From NCBI GenBank assembly GCA_022709365.1, contig JAKLIY010000008.1:58512-122511 (forward strand): DNA of 64,000 nt, given 5' to 3'. Of this stretch, positions 43,181 to 52,120 are shown piece by piece. This DNA is from Pseudomonadota bacterium. GTDB taxonomy: Bacteria > Pseudomonadota > Gammaproteobacteria > Competibacterales > Competibacteraceae. A program made the position numbers and the translations under genes. The notes under the pieces were generated by a model, which searched no databases, was not told the DNA's origin, and saw only the letters and a list, made by a program, of their open reading frames with translations. The stretch's first letter is position 1, and each line of letters starts with the position of its first letter.

Positions 43181-43492
43181 TCAGCATGAATGCTCAAAGC
43201 TGTTGTGCTGGTTAAACCCTGCCATGGATTTCAGGTTGCAATTTTTTCCCGCTGACCGTTCAGTGCTGGCGGGGGGTTGGTTGGTAGAACTCACCTCGGA
43301 GCGGTTATTCGTTTTGCGGGTCAGCCACTCGACGCCATATTGCGACCCATTATTCCAACCGGGGCGGGGGGCAGACATGGATGACTCGCCGCCATTGTCC
43401 TTATTGTTGAAACCGCTGTTGTCGGCATAAGCCGCGCCCGTTACTGCAAAACTCAACATTGCACCGGCGATGATCAATTTAGTCGTCTTCAT
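43181..43492 (-). CDS. Small exported protein (2 of 3)
   Basis: A 103-residue protein from ATG 43,492 behind TAGGAGAG. After a signal peptide (KLIIAGAMLSFAVTGAAYA) it is Asn/Gly/Ser-rich, with PRPGWNNGSQYGVEWLTRKT and a C-terminal MAGFNQHNSFEHSC. The length, signal and ending in cysteine parallel the protein encoded at 42,740. Unknown family. Confidence 0.6.
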   Translation of the reverse strand: MKTTKLIIAGAMLSFAVTGAAYADNSGFNNKDNGGESSMSAPRPGWNNGSQYGVEWLTRKTNNRSEVSSTNQPPASTERSAGKNCNLKSMAGFNQHNSFEHSC

Positions 43493-43581
43493 GATTACTC
43501 TCCTACACAGGTATTCGGTTGGCGTAGTGCTTTGCATGGATGAAAAGCCGCGTTGCAAGCGGCTTCCGAGAATGCTGACCT

Positions 43582-43884
43582 TTATTTCGAGTTCCATCCC
43601 TGTTGCCGCAGCGAGGGGGAAGAAGGTGCGTCGGCCGGATGTTCATGGCTATGAGGACTGACGTCTCCTACCCAATCTCGGCCACTCTGGTCTTGGCCGC
43701 CGTCGTTATGATGGCCCGTGTCGGCAGCCACCGGGGCGCGCGGACTTTCACTGGCCGTGACATGGCGCGGGAAATCGCCACTGCTTTTGTTGTAGCGTCC
43801 TCCTTGCAAGAGGTCATCTGCTATCGCTGGATTGAACAGACCGACGGCTAAGCCCAAGAAAATAACTTTGCTGAAATTTTTCAC
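43582..43884 (-). CDS. Small exported protein (3 of 3)
   Basis: A 100-residue protein from GTG 43,884 behind AGGAGATT. It has a signal peptide (KVIFLGLAVGLFNPAIA) and a polar mature part (LLQGGRYNKSSGDFPRHVTA, HHNDGGQDQSGRDWVGDVSP, HSHEHPADAPSS) rich in His and Asp, which could bind metal ions. A possible promoter, TTGGCA followed by TATAAG-like sequence, lies at about 43,930-43,960 on the minus strand in an AT-rich region. Confidence 0.55.
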   Translation of the reverse strand: MKNFSKVIFLGLAVGLFNPAIADDLLQGGRYNKSSGDFPRHVTASESPRAPVAADTGHHNDGGQDQSGRDWVGDVSPHSHEHPADAPSSPSLRQQGWNSK

Positions 43885-44096
43885 GGTCAATCTCCTGAAG
43901 TGATGATGGATTGCGTTTGCTTGCATAATTCTTATAAAGCATGAAGTATGCCAACTTAATTTTTATTTTAAATAAATGATTTTAATCATTTTATTTTTAA
44001 GCGGCCTCATAAGCGTCTGAGTCTATTAAACGGTTCGTTGAAACGGTTTATCGAAACGTTAAACGAGGGCTGACCCGCACGGTCCGGTAGCGAGGC

Positions 44097-45521
44097 TTAG
44101 GGAGTGGACAGGGGCAAGGTCAGGCGAAAGCAGGCGCCGTGAGGTCCGGTCTCGACCAGGGACAGTTCGCCGCCGTGCGCCCGCATCAGATCGCGGGCCG
44201 TGGCCAACCCCAATCCGGTGCCGCCCGTGCGACCGGAGGTCGCAAAGGGAATGAACAGCGATCCCAAGGCGGTTTCCGGGATGCCCGATCCGGTATCACG
44301 GACGTCGATCACCGCCTGCCCCGCCGTTTGCTGCACCGTGATCCGAATTTCCCCGCCGGGAGACAGGGCCTCCAGCGCATTCTTCCCCAAATTCAGAAAG
44401 ACCCGATAGAGGCGTTCCCGATCCGCCATCACCGCAAAATCCGGTGGAATCTCGTTCCGCCAGCGGATCGGATGGGCGCGGTCGGGCTGTAACATCTCCC
44501 CAACCTCCGCGACCAGCGGGTACAGCAGGAACGTGGTTTTTGTCGGCACCGGCGTTTCACCGCGCGCCAGATCCTGGGTTTGGGTACAAAGGTCGATGGC
44601 TTTCTCGACCGACCCGATCAGCAGTTGGGCAATCCGGCCGGTGGCCGGGTCATTGATCCGCGCTAACCGCTCCGAGGTGAGCGAAACGGTGGACAAGATG
44701 CTCTTAAGATCGTGATGAATCCGGCTCACTGCCCGGCCGATGGCGGCGAAGCGGGCCTGTCGCGTCAGCGCCGCGCGCAACTCGATCTGCATGCGCACCA
44801 GTTCCCGTTCCATCACCCCAATCTCATCACGGCGGCGACTGGGTTGGATGACCGACGCTTCCGCTTCCGGGGCCTGGCGAAATTTCACCAGAAGGGTGGT
44901 GATGCGGCGAATCGGACGTACCATCAATCGTTCCAGGCTGGCATAAACCAGAAGGGCGGTGATCAGCGAAATCAACAGCGTGAGACTCACATGATGCAGA
45001 CTGTAGTCTCGCAATTCTTGCTTGAGGTGATTGTCGTTAAATTCAACGGCCAGCCTCCGCTCCGGATCGGTGGCCGGAGCGCCGACGACGCGCAGCAGTC
45101 GCGGGGTGGGCGAGAACAAAACCGTCAGCGTTTCGCCGAGCAGCCCGCTATATCCCTGCGAATGCCCATCGGCGACGGTTTTCGCCGCGCCAAACCGACC
45201 CAGCCTCCGACCCGCCTCAGTCGGGGTAGACACCACTTCGATGCCGGTGACACCCACTTGATCCAGTAAGGCTTGCTCGCGTCGGGCATCGAGCGGGAGA
45301 TCGTCCAGCGCCGCTACCGCAATGTTGGCGTCGCTGATGCGGTGTTCCAGATAGGCGTGGTGATAGATCAGGATTGAAGGGATATGGATGAGAATGCCGC
45401 TCGCCATCACCATGGTCAGCACCACCACCAGCATCCGTACCGACAAACTGTCCTGGAAAGAGCGCCGCCGGATGCGCCGCTCACGCGCGGACGGCGGCGA
45501 GTGGAGAGATTCGTCGGCCAT
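44097..45521 (-). CDS. Sensor histidine kinase of the efflux operon
   Basis: A 474-residue membrane kinase. Membrane helices lie near residues 28-52 and 178-200 with a periplasmic sensor domain between them; a HAMP-like linker follows (MVRPIRRITTLLVKFRQAPE). The H-box is SRIHHDLKSILSTVSL with the phosphorylated His, then N-box LGKNALEAL, G1 VRDTGSGIPE and G2 TGLGLATARDLM. It is translationally coupled to the response regulator (TAATG) and is the last gene of the metal operon, so it probably senses periplasmic metal and controls its own operon. Confidence 0.9.
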   Translation of the reverse strand: MADESLHSPPSARERRIRRRSFQDSLSVRMLVVVLTMVMASGILIHIPSILIYHHAYLEHRISDANIAVAALDDLPLDARREQALLDQVGVTGIEVVSTPTEAGRRLGRFGAAKTVADGHSQGYSGLLGETLTVLFSPTPRLLRVVGAPATDPERRLAVEFNDNHLKQELRDYSLHHVSLTLLISLITALLVYASLERLMVRPIRRITTLLVKFRQAPEAEASVIQPSRRRDEIGVMERELVRMQIELRAALTRQARFAAIGRAVSRIHHDLKSILSTVSLTSERLARINDPATGRIAQLLIGSVEKAIDLCTQTQDLARGETPVPTKTTFLLYPLVAEVGEMLQPDRAHPIRWRNEIPPDFAVMADRERLYRVFLNLGKNALEALSPGGEIRITVQQTAGQAVIDVRDTGSGIPETALGSLFIPFATSGRTGGTGLGLATARDLMRAHGGELSLVETGPHGACFRLTLPLSTP

Positions 45522-46882
45522 TACTCCTCCTTGCCGTCGGGGAGCTGAAGCTGGTATTTCTGAATTTTCCGGTCCAAGGCCGGCCGCGAAATCCTGAGGA
45601 TGTCGCAGGTATGCCCCTTGTGCCCCCCCGTAGCAACCAACACCCGCTGAATGTGAAGCGCTTCCACCTCATCCAGACTCAACAAGGGGCCTTCAGCCGC
45701 CGTAGCGGGCGCGGAAGGGCCGTCTGGCAGGCTGAGCAGGTCGGGAGTCAGCACCGGATAGCGGGCGCGAATCAACGCCTGAGTGAGTACATTGACCAGT
45801 TCACGGACGTTGCCGGGCCAATCGTACTGGCACAACCGCGCCAGCGCAGTTTCGGTGATCTTCAGCGGCGAGCGTTGCAGCGAGCGGGCGATCCGCTCCA
45901 TCAGGCCGGCCACCAGCAACGGGATGTCGTCGCGCCGTTCCCGCAGTGGCGGCACCGGAATGGCATAGGTGTTCAGCCGGTAGAACAGGTCCTCGCGGAA
46001 CCGCCCGGCTCGAACCTCGACAGGCAGATCGCGATGGGTGGCCGCGATCACCCGCGCCCGGCTGGTTAATGGCTGGGTTCCCCCCACCCGCTCGAATACC
46101 TCTTCCTGCAATACCCGCAGCAGCTTGGCCTGTAAGCCAGGCGCGAGTTCGCCGACTTCATCCAGAAACAGCGTCCCCTCATCGGCTAATTCAAACTTGC
46201 CGGGTCTGCACGCGACGGCGCCGGTAAACGCGCCCTTCTCGTGGCCGAACAGTTCGCTTTCCAGCAAGGTATCGACGATGGCGGCACAGTTGACCGCCAG
46301 AAAGGAACCCGGTCGGCCACTATGGTGATGAATAGCCCGCGCCACCATTTCCTTGCCCACGCCGCTTTCACCGGTGATCAGCACCCGGGCGTCGCTGGGG
46401 GCAACCAGCGCAATATCCTTGCTGACGGCCAGCAGGGCGCGGCTTTGTCCGAGCATCGTGCCACTCACTGCCGGCGGCGTTGGGTCGTCGCCGAGCGCAC
46501 CCGCTTTTTGCACCAGTTGCCGGTGTTGCAGGGCGCGGGCGAGGGTGAGTTCCAGTTCCTGAGTCTGTAACGGCTTATAAACGAAGTCATAAGCGCCCTG
46601 TTGAATGGCGCGGATCGCCAGATCGAGGTCGCGAGCGCCGGTCATCATGATGACCGGCACCCCCGGTTCCCGCGCCAGCAACTGGTTGAGCAACTCCAGT
46701 CCGGTGCCGTCGGGCAACTGCTGATCGAGCAGCGCGGCGTCCGGCGGGCACGTCGCCAATGCCGCCAGCGCCTCCTGAATCCGATGGGCGCGGGTTACCT
46801 GGAACCCCTGCTCTTCAAAGTGCAGAGTCAGGGCGAGATTGAGCGCAGCGTCGTCTTCAACGATAAGGAGATGAGGGATCAT
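45521..46882 (-). CDS. NtrC-type sigma-54-dependent response regulator
   Basis: A 453-residue regulator. The receiver domain (LLIVEDDAALN, phospho-acceptor Asp in DAALLDQQLPDG, conserved Lys in DFVYKPL) is followed by an AAA+ domain with Walker A GESGVGKE, the sigma-54-contacting GAFTGA loop, Walker B GTLFLDEVGEL and an arginine finger region, and a Fis-type helix-turn-helix (ATGGHKGHTCDILRISRPAL). It should activate sigma-54 promoters, but I found no clear GG-N10-GC promoter upstream of the operon. It starts 13 bases after the multicopper oxidase gene. Confidence 0.92.
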   Translation of the reverse strand: MIPHLLIVEDDAALNLALTLHFEEQGFQVTRAHRIQEALAALATCPPDAALLDQQLPDGTGLELLNQLLAREPGVPVIMMTGARDLDLAIRAIQQGAYDFVYKPLQTQELELTLARALQHRQLVQKAGALGDDPTPPAVSGTMLGQSRALLAVSKDIALVAPSDARVLITGESGVGKEMVARAIHHHSGRPGSFLAVNCAAIVDTLLESELFGHEKGAFTGAVACRPGKFELADEGTLFLDEVGELAPGLQAKLLRVLQEEVFERVGGTQPLTSRARVIAATHRDLPVEVRAGRFREDLFYRLNTYAIPVPPLRERRDDIPLLVAGLMERIARSLQRSPLKITETALARLCQYDWPGNVRELVNVLTQALIRARYPVLTPDLLSLPDGPSAPATAAEGPLLSLDEVEALHIQRVLVATGGHKGHTCDILRISRPALDRKIQKYQLQLPDGKEE

Positions 46883-46895
46883 GAGATTGCCACCC

Positions 46896-48560
46896 TCAAC
46901 GGCTGCCCGGCTCCGCCACCTGAAAGCCGAACATCATCCCGGCGGTCAGATGTTCGGCGATATGACAGTGCGCCATCCAGTCGCCGGGGTTGGACGGATC
47001 GAGCACGATATCCACGGTCGCGCCCGTCGGAACCAGCACGGTATCTTTCCAAACCCGGTTCTCCACCGGCTGGCCGTTGATGGCGAGGACCAGAAAGCGC
47101 TGGCCGTGGAAGTGAATGGGATGCTGCATCGGGTGCATCCCGATAGCGGGATTGATCAGGCGGATTTTGACCGGTTTACCGCGCTCGAAACGGTAATGAA
47201 TCGCCATGTTTTCCGCGCCGGTTGCTTGATCACGGAGCAGCCAGCGCAAGGTGGCCGAGGTGGCGGCGGCGTTCATCACGCCCATGTCATCCTCCCACTC
47301 TATCAGCGGCGCTGCGGCAGCCGGTTGCCCATGCCCGCCGTGCTCGCCATGACCGCCACCGGCTTCCATGCCGCCCATACCGGGCATGTTCAGCCCGACC
47401 GTCAGGGTATAGTCGGGCGGCGCTTGCAGATACGGCGCGAAAGCAGCCACTTCGGCCTGCACCGTCGGGCTGTCGTGCAGTAACTCGGACTTTTCCTTGC
47501 TGTCACCGGTAGCGACGGTGATCTGGCCGAGGGCATAGGTTCGGGTGGGCGTGGTGTGGGTCAGGACCACGTGGCCCGGCTGGACGAAAGTGGCCTCGAC
47601 AATAACGCGCTCGCTGGGAGCCAGCACCACGCTGTCCACATAAGTTTCGTGTTCATAGCGCCCGCTATCGCCGCCGACCCGCTTTAGCCGCACCCCGGGC
47701 AGACTCAGGTTAAAGGTGCGAGCGTTGGCGACATTGGTCAGATAAAAGCGCACGGTTTCGCCGACGCGCACCGACCATTGATAATGATCCTCGCCATTCA
47801 CCAGCAGGACGTTGCCGAACCGCCCCATCAGCGCATGGGTAGCGGCGTCCTGGCCATACGGTGTTTGCTGGCCGTTCTCAATCAGGAGGTCATCCACGAT
47901 CAGAGCGACTTCCCGATCCACCGGCGCATAGGTTTGCGGATCGCTGGGGAGCACCCAAATATTGCCGTAGAGACCCGCGTCCTGTTGAAAATCCTCCCGA
48001 ACATGCGGGTGGTACCAGTACATACCGTCATCCGGGAACCGCAGCGTATACCGATGCTTCCCACCCGGCGGCACCGGCGATTGACTGAGGCCCGGCGTTC
48101 CATCCTGCCGATAATCCACCCGCACCCCATGCCAGTGAACCGTGGTGTCCTGATCGATGGCGTTTTCAAACTCAATCGTGACCGTTGCCCCCTGCCGCAC
48201 CTTGAGCAGGGGACCGGGGATCGACCCGTTGTAGGCATACAGTCGCAGCGGCGTTCCGGCGAGGGTCTGGGTGACGATTTCCGCCCGCAGGGTGTAACGG
48301 TCGCCGTCTTTCAGTTCGATGATGGGCGTCGCTACGGTAGACGGCAGCGGTCCCCGCCCTTCACCGGGCAGCACCTTCGGCGCGGTGGCGTTGCTGACTT
48401 CGGGCGGCGTAGCCGGGGGGGTTGAACGATAGCGCTCGCAGCCCGGCAGGGTGGGCATGGCTTGACCGTGTTTCGCCATAGCGTCCTGATCGGCGAAAAC
48501 CGGGTGGCCCAGCGTCATGCCGAGCGCGGCGAGGAACAGAGGCAGTTTGAGCTTCAACAT
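46896..48560 (-). CDS. Multicopper oxidase (CopA/CueO-like), exported
   Basis: Start ATG 48,560 behind GGGGAGAG; 554 residues with a signal peptide (LFLAALGMTLGHPVFA). Three cupredoxin domains carry the copper sites: TVHWHGVRVD, MYWYHPHVRED, HPIHFHGQRF and the terminal AHCHIAEHLTAGMM for type 1, 2 and 3 copper. A Met/Gly/His insert (MPGMGGMEAGGGHGEHGGHG) near residue 400 resembles the methionine-rich loop of copper-tolerance oxidases. It probably oxidises Cu(I) to the less toxic Cu(II) in the periplasm. Spacing to neighbours is 22 and 13 bases. Confidence 0.92.
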   Translation of the reverse strand: MLKLKLPLFLAALGMTLGHPVFADQDAMAKHGQAMPTLPGCERYRSTPPATPPEVSNATAPKVLPGEGRGPLPSTVATPIIELKDGDRYTLRAEIVTQTLAGTPLRLYAYNGSIPGPLLKVRQGATVTIEFENAIDQDTTVHWHGVRVDYRQDGTPGLSQSPVPPGGKHRYTLRFPDDGMYWYHPHVREDFQQDAGLYGNIWVLPSDPQTYAPVDREVALIVDDLLIENGQQTPYGQDAATHALMGRFGNVLLVNGEDHYQWSVRVGETVRFYLTNVANARTFNLSLPGVRLKRVGGDSGRYEHETYVDSVVLAPSERVIVEATFVQPGHVVLTHTTPTRTYALGQITVATGDSKEKSELLHDSPTVQAEVAAFAPYLQAPPDYTLTVGLNMPGMGGMEAGGGHGEHGGHGQPAAAAPLIEWEDDMGVMNAAATSATLRWLLRDQATGAENMAIHYRFERGKPVKIRLINPAIGMHPMQHPIHFHGQRFLVLAINGQPVENRVWKDTVLVPTGATVDIVLDPSNPGDWMAHCHIAEHLTAGMMFGFQVAEPGSR

Positions 48561-48582
48561 GGCGCGGCTCTCCCCAAGTGGC

Positions 48583-48972
48583 TTAATGCGAGGGTTCAAG
48601 CCGGGACTGGATCGGTGCTTTACCGGGCAGCGTGATGGAGACCACCGCTTTGGCGCCCGCTGGCAGCGGCTCGGCCAGATTCAGGCGGTTGCCGCCAGCG
48701 GGCGTGAGCGCAATCGGTCCCTTGCCGCCGGTCACCACCAGTTTGCCGCTGGCGCCTTCAACCGATAGCGGCTGGCCGCTGTGCCCGTACAGATAGAGGG
48801 CGTTATCACGCGGCACCATTTCCAGAATGACGCCGCTGGCAGTTTCCACCATCGCGCCGCCGTGTTGAGAAATTGCACGAAGATTGGCATCGGCATAGGC
48901 CAACGATGTCAAGCTCAGGCTCAGGCTTAGTGCCAGCGGGAACACGCGCAGGAATTGCTGAATAGACTTCAT
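48583..48972 (-). CDS. Small exported beta-rich protein of the efflux operon
   Basis: A 129-residue protein from ATG 48,972 behind AAAGGAGTAGC, with a signal peptide (VFPLALSLSLSLTSLAYA). The mature part (QHGGAMVETASGVILEMVPR, LYLYGHSGQPLSVEGASGKLVV, NRLNLAEPLPAGAKAVVSIT) looks like an immunoglobulin-like beta sandwich found beside efflux and oxidase genes. It lies 34 bases after the RND gene and 22 bases before the oxidase gene. Possibly a metal carrier in the periplasm; no named family. Confidence 0.7.
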   Translation of the reverse strand: MKSIQQFLRVFPLALSLSLSLTSLAYADANLRAISQHGGAMVETASGVILEMVPRDNALYLYGHSGQPLSVEGASGKLVVTGGKGPIALTPAGGNRLNLAEPLPAGAKAVVSITLPGKAPIQSRLEPSH

Positions 48973-49006
48973 GGTCGCTACTCCTTTCGTTGCTTGCGGG
49001 AGGGGA

Positions 49007-52000
49007 TTAGAAACTCTCGTCATGACTCTCGCCGGCCAGACGAAGCGCCGGTTTTTCGCCAAATCGCCAGAACAAGACGGGGGTCAGCAGGGTATCCAGC
49101 AGGGTGGAACTGATCAGGCCACCGAAGATCACCACCGCCACCGGATACAAAATCTCCTTGCCGGGCGCGTCGGGGTTGACCAATAGCGGCACCAGACCAA
49201 AGGCAGCGACCAGTGCGGTCATCAACACCGGGGTCAACCGTTCCAGACTGCCGCGAATGATCATGGCTTGGGTAAAGCCTTCGCCTTCGTGGATCATCAG
49301 ATTGAGATAGTGGCTGACCTTCAGAATGCCGTTGCGGGTGCTGATCCCGGCCAGAGTGATAAAGCCGACCAGACTGGCCACGGACAGCACCTGCCCAGCC
49401 AGCAGCAAGGCCAGTACGCTACCCACCAGCGCCAGCGGAATATTCGCCATGATCAGCAGCGCGAACGTCACCGAGCGGTACCGGCTATAGAGCACCAGGA
49501 AAATCAGGGTGAACGACACCAGGGCCAGCAGGCCGAGGGTCAAAGTCGCCTCTTCCTGGGCCTGAAACTGGCCTTCGAGCGCGGTGAAATACCCCTCCGG
49601 CAGCAGCGTCGCCGCCAGCGCGGCGCGGATGTCAGCGATAATGGCGGTCATGTCCCGATCCTCGCTGTTGGCTGAAATCACGATCCGGCGGCGACCGTTG
49701 TCGCGGCTGACCTGATTGGGACCCTCGGCCTCGGTCACGTCCGCCAGCAGTTTCAGCGGCACCCAGCCGGTCGGCGTTTCAACCAGCAAATCCGCTAGCC
49801 GATGCACGGTCCGCTCGCCCTCGGCCAGGCGCAGCACGATATCGAAGCGGCGGTCACGCTCCAGCGTCTGGGCGATTACCCGCCCGTTAGCCAAGGTTTC
49901 CAGGGCTTCACTGACTGCGGCCGGGGTCACGCCATAATGGCGGGCGCGCTCGTAATCCAGCCGCACCTGCACCTGGGGGATGAGGACCTGCTTCTCAATT
50001 TGCACATCCACCAGGCCGGGGATGGCGCGTAATTTCGCCTCAACCCCCGTTGCCAAGCCGCGCAGGGTATCGAGATCATCGCCGTACACCTTGAGCGCGA
50101 TTTGCGCCCGTACCCCAGACAGGAGATGATCCAGGCGGTGTGAGATCGGTTGGCCGATATTGATCGCCGCTGGCAAGGCCGCCAACCGGTCGCGGATCTC
50201 TTGAATGACCTCGGCGCGGTGGCGCGCTGAGGGTTTCAGGTCCACATCAATTTCGCTGGAATGCACCCCTTCGGCGTGTTCGTCCAACTCGGCGCGCCCG
50301 GTGCGCCGCCCGACCTGGATCACCTCCGGCACTTGTAGAAGTAATTGTTCGGCCAGCGTACCGACCCGATTGGACTCCGCCAGCGCGGTGCCGGGATTAA
50401 GCAGCAAGCTGAGGGTCAAGGTCCCTTCGTTAAACGCCGGCAGGAAGGCGCGCGGCAGGCTGAGCAATCCCGCGCCCGCCAGCGCCACCAGCACCAGCGC
50501 CGCCGCCAGCAAGCCGTGGGCACGGGGAAAAGACCAGACCAGCAGGCGGGCATCCCAGCGTTTCAGGCGGCGCACCACCGGGCTGTCGCCGTGCGCCATC
50601 AGCGTGGCTCGGGGCAGCAGGTAGTAGCAGAGTACCGGGGTCACGGTGACCGATACGATCATGCTCGCCAGCATGGACACCATGTAAGCGATGCCCAGCG
50701 GGGTGAACAGCCGACCTTCGATGCCGGACAGCGCAAACAGCGGCACGAACACCAGGACAATAATCAGGGTGGCGTAGAAGATGGCCGAGCGGACTTCGAG
50801 CGTTGCTTGGGCGATCACCTGGAGCGGCGGGCGGGGCTGCGGTTTCGTGCGATTCTCCCGCAACCGCCGCAGCACGTTTTCCACCCCGACCACCGCATCG
50901 TCCACCAGCTCGCCAATCGCAATAGCCAGTCCCCCCAGCGTCATCGTGTTGATGGACAGGCCGAACGCCTTGAACACCAGCACCGTCATCAACAGGGACA
51001 ATGGAATGGCGGTCAGGGAAATGAGGGTGGTGCGCACGTTGAGCAGGAAGATCAACAAAACCACCGCGACCATCAACGCGCCGTCCCGCAACGCTTCCTC
51101 GACGTTACTCACCGCGCTGTCAATGAAATGCGCTTGCTGAAATAGAACTTCAATTTGGACACCCGGCGGTAGCGTTGCTTGCAAGGTCGCGAGTGCCGTT
51201 TCAATCTGCTGGGTGAGGGTCACGGTGTCGGCGGCCGGTTGCTTCTGCACTGACAGAATCACCGCGGGCCGACCATGGAAGCTGGCGTCGCCGCGCTTGA
51301 CGCGAGCAGCCAGTTCCACCCGCGCCACCTGCTTCAGATAAATCGGTTGTTGGTCGTGGGTGTCCACCACCAGATTTTGCAAATCTTCGAGCCGGGTGGT
51401 GCGGCCCAGATGGCGAATCAGGTACTCACGGCTGCCCTGATTGAGAAAGCCGCCACTGGTGTTGGCCCCAAAGCCTTTGAGTGCCCGCTCCAATTCCTCC
51501 AGTTCCACCTCCAAATCCTGCATCAGGGTGACATCCGGCGTGATTTGGAACTGGCGCACCTCGCCACCGATGGGAATGACTTGCGCCACTCCGGGCAAGG
51601 TTAACAACCGGGGGCGCAAGGTCCAATCCGCGATCTCGCGCAACTGCATCGGCGTCACCGAGTTCTGATCAGCGCGTAGCGCGATCAGCATGATTTCGCC
51701 CATGATCGACGTCACCGGCCCCATCTGCGGGATCATCGCCGGTGGCAATTGCGCCTGCACCGCGGTCAGCCGTTCCGCGACGTGCTGGCGGTTACGATAG
51801 AGATCGCTGCCCCACGCGAATTCGACAAAAATAATGGAGAGTCCCACCCCCGAAACCGAGCGCACCCGGGTGACTCCGGGCAGCCCATTCATCGCCGTTT
51901 CCAGCGGAAAGGTAATGAGTTGCTCGACTTCTTCCGGGGCCATGCCCTCGGCTTCCGTCATCAGCGTTACGGTCGGCCGGTTGAGATCGGGGAACACGTC

Positions 52001-52108
52001 CACCGGCAATTGCCGCAAAGTAAGCGCGCCGTACCCCAGCAGCAACGCCGCCGCCGCCAGGGTAAGCAGACGATGTTGCAAGCTGTTGTTAATCAAGGCG
52101 TTGAACAT
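49007..52108 (-). CDS. Second RND-type heavy-metal efflux pump
   Basis: A 1,033-residue HME-RND pump. Features are an N-terminal helix, PDVFPDLNRPTVTLMTEAEG, SIIFVEFAWGSDLYRNRQHV, the proton-relay region LGGLAIAIGELVDDAVVGVEN in helix 4, and a mirrored second half with SLVGFITLAGISTRNGIL. Sequence differs clearly from the CusA at 28,739 and lacks its Met-rich porter loops, so its ion may be different or broader (Cu, Zn, Co or Cd). It is encoded downstream of its own adaptor and outer-membrane partner. Confidence 0.9.
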   Translation of the reverse strand: MFNALINNSLQHRLLTLAAAALLLGYGALTLRQLPVDVFPDLNRPTVTLMTEAEGMAPEEVEQLITFPLETAMNGLPGVTRVRSVSGVGLSIIFVEFAWGSDLYRNRQHVAERLTAVQAQLPPAMIPQMGPVTSIMGEIMLIALRADQNSVTPMQLREIADWTLRPRLLTLPGVAQVIPIGGEVRQFQITPDVTLMQDLEVELEELERALKGFGANTSGGFLNQGSREYLIRHLGRTTRLEDLQNLVVDTHDQQPIYLKQVARVELAARVKRGDASFHGRPAVILSVQKQPAADTVTLTQQIETALATLQATLPPGVQIEVLFQQAHFIDSAVSNVEEALRDGALMVAVVLLIFLLNVRTTLISLTAIPLSLLMTVLVFKAFGLSINTMTLGGLAIAIGELVDDAVVGVENVLRRLRENRTKPQPRPPLQVIAQATLEVRSAIFYATLIIVLVFVPLFALSGIEGRLFTPLGIAYMVSMLASMIVSVTVTPVLCYYLLPRATLMAHGDSPVVRRLKRWDARLLVWSFPRAHGLLAAALVLVALAGAGLLSLPRAFLPAFNEGTLTLSLLLNPGTALAESNRVGTLAEQLLLQVPEVIQVGRRTGRAELDEHAEGVHSSEIDVDLKPSARHRAEVIQEIRDRLAALPAAINIGQPISHRLDHLLSGVRAQIALKVYGDDLDTLRGLATGVEAKLRAIPGLVDVQIEKQVLIPQVQVRLDYERARHYGVTPAAVSEALETLANGRVIAQTLERDRRFDIVLRLAEGERTVHRLADLLVETPTGWVPLKLLADVTEAEGPNQVSRDNGRRRIVISANSEDRDMTAIIADIRAALAATLLPEGYFTALEGQFQAQEEATLTLGLLALVSFTLIFLVLYSRYRSVTFALLIMANIPLALVGSVLALLLAGQVLSVASLVGFITLAGISTRNGILKVSHYLNLMIHEGEGFTQAMIIRGSLERLTPVLMTALVAAFGLVPLLVNPDAPGKEILYPVAVVIFGGLISSTLLDTLLTPVLFWRFGEKPALRLAGESHDESF

Positions 52109-52120
52109 GGCGATTCTCCC

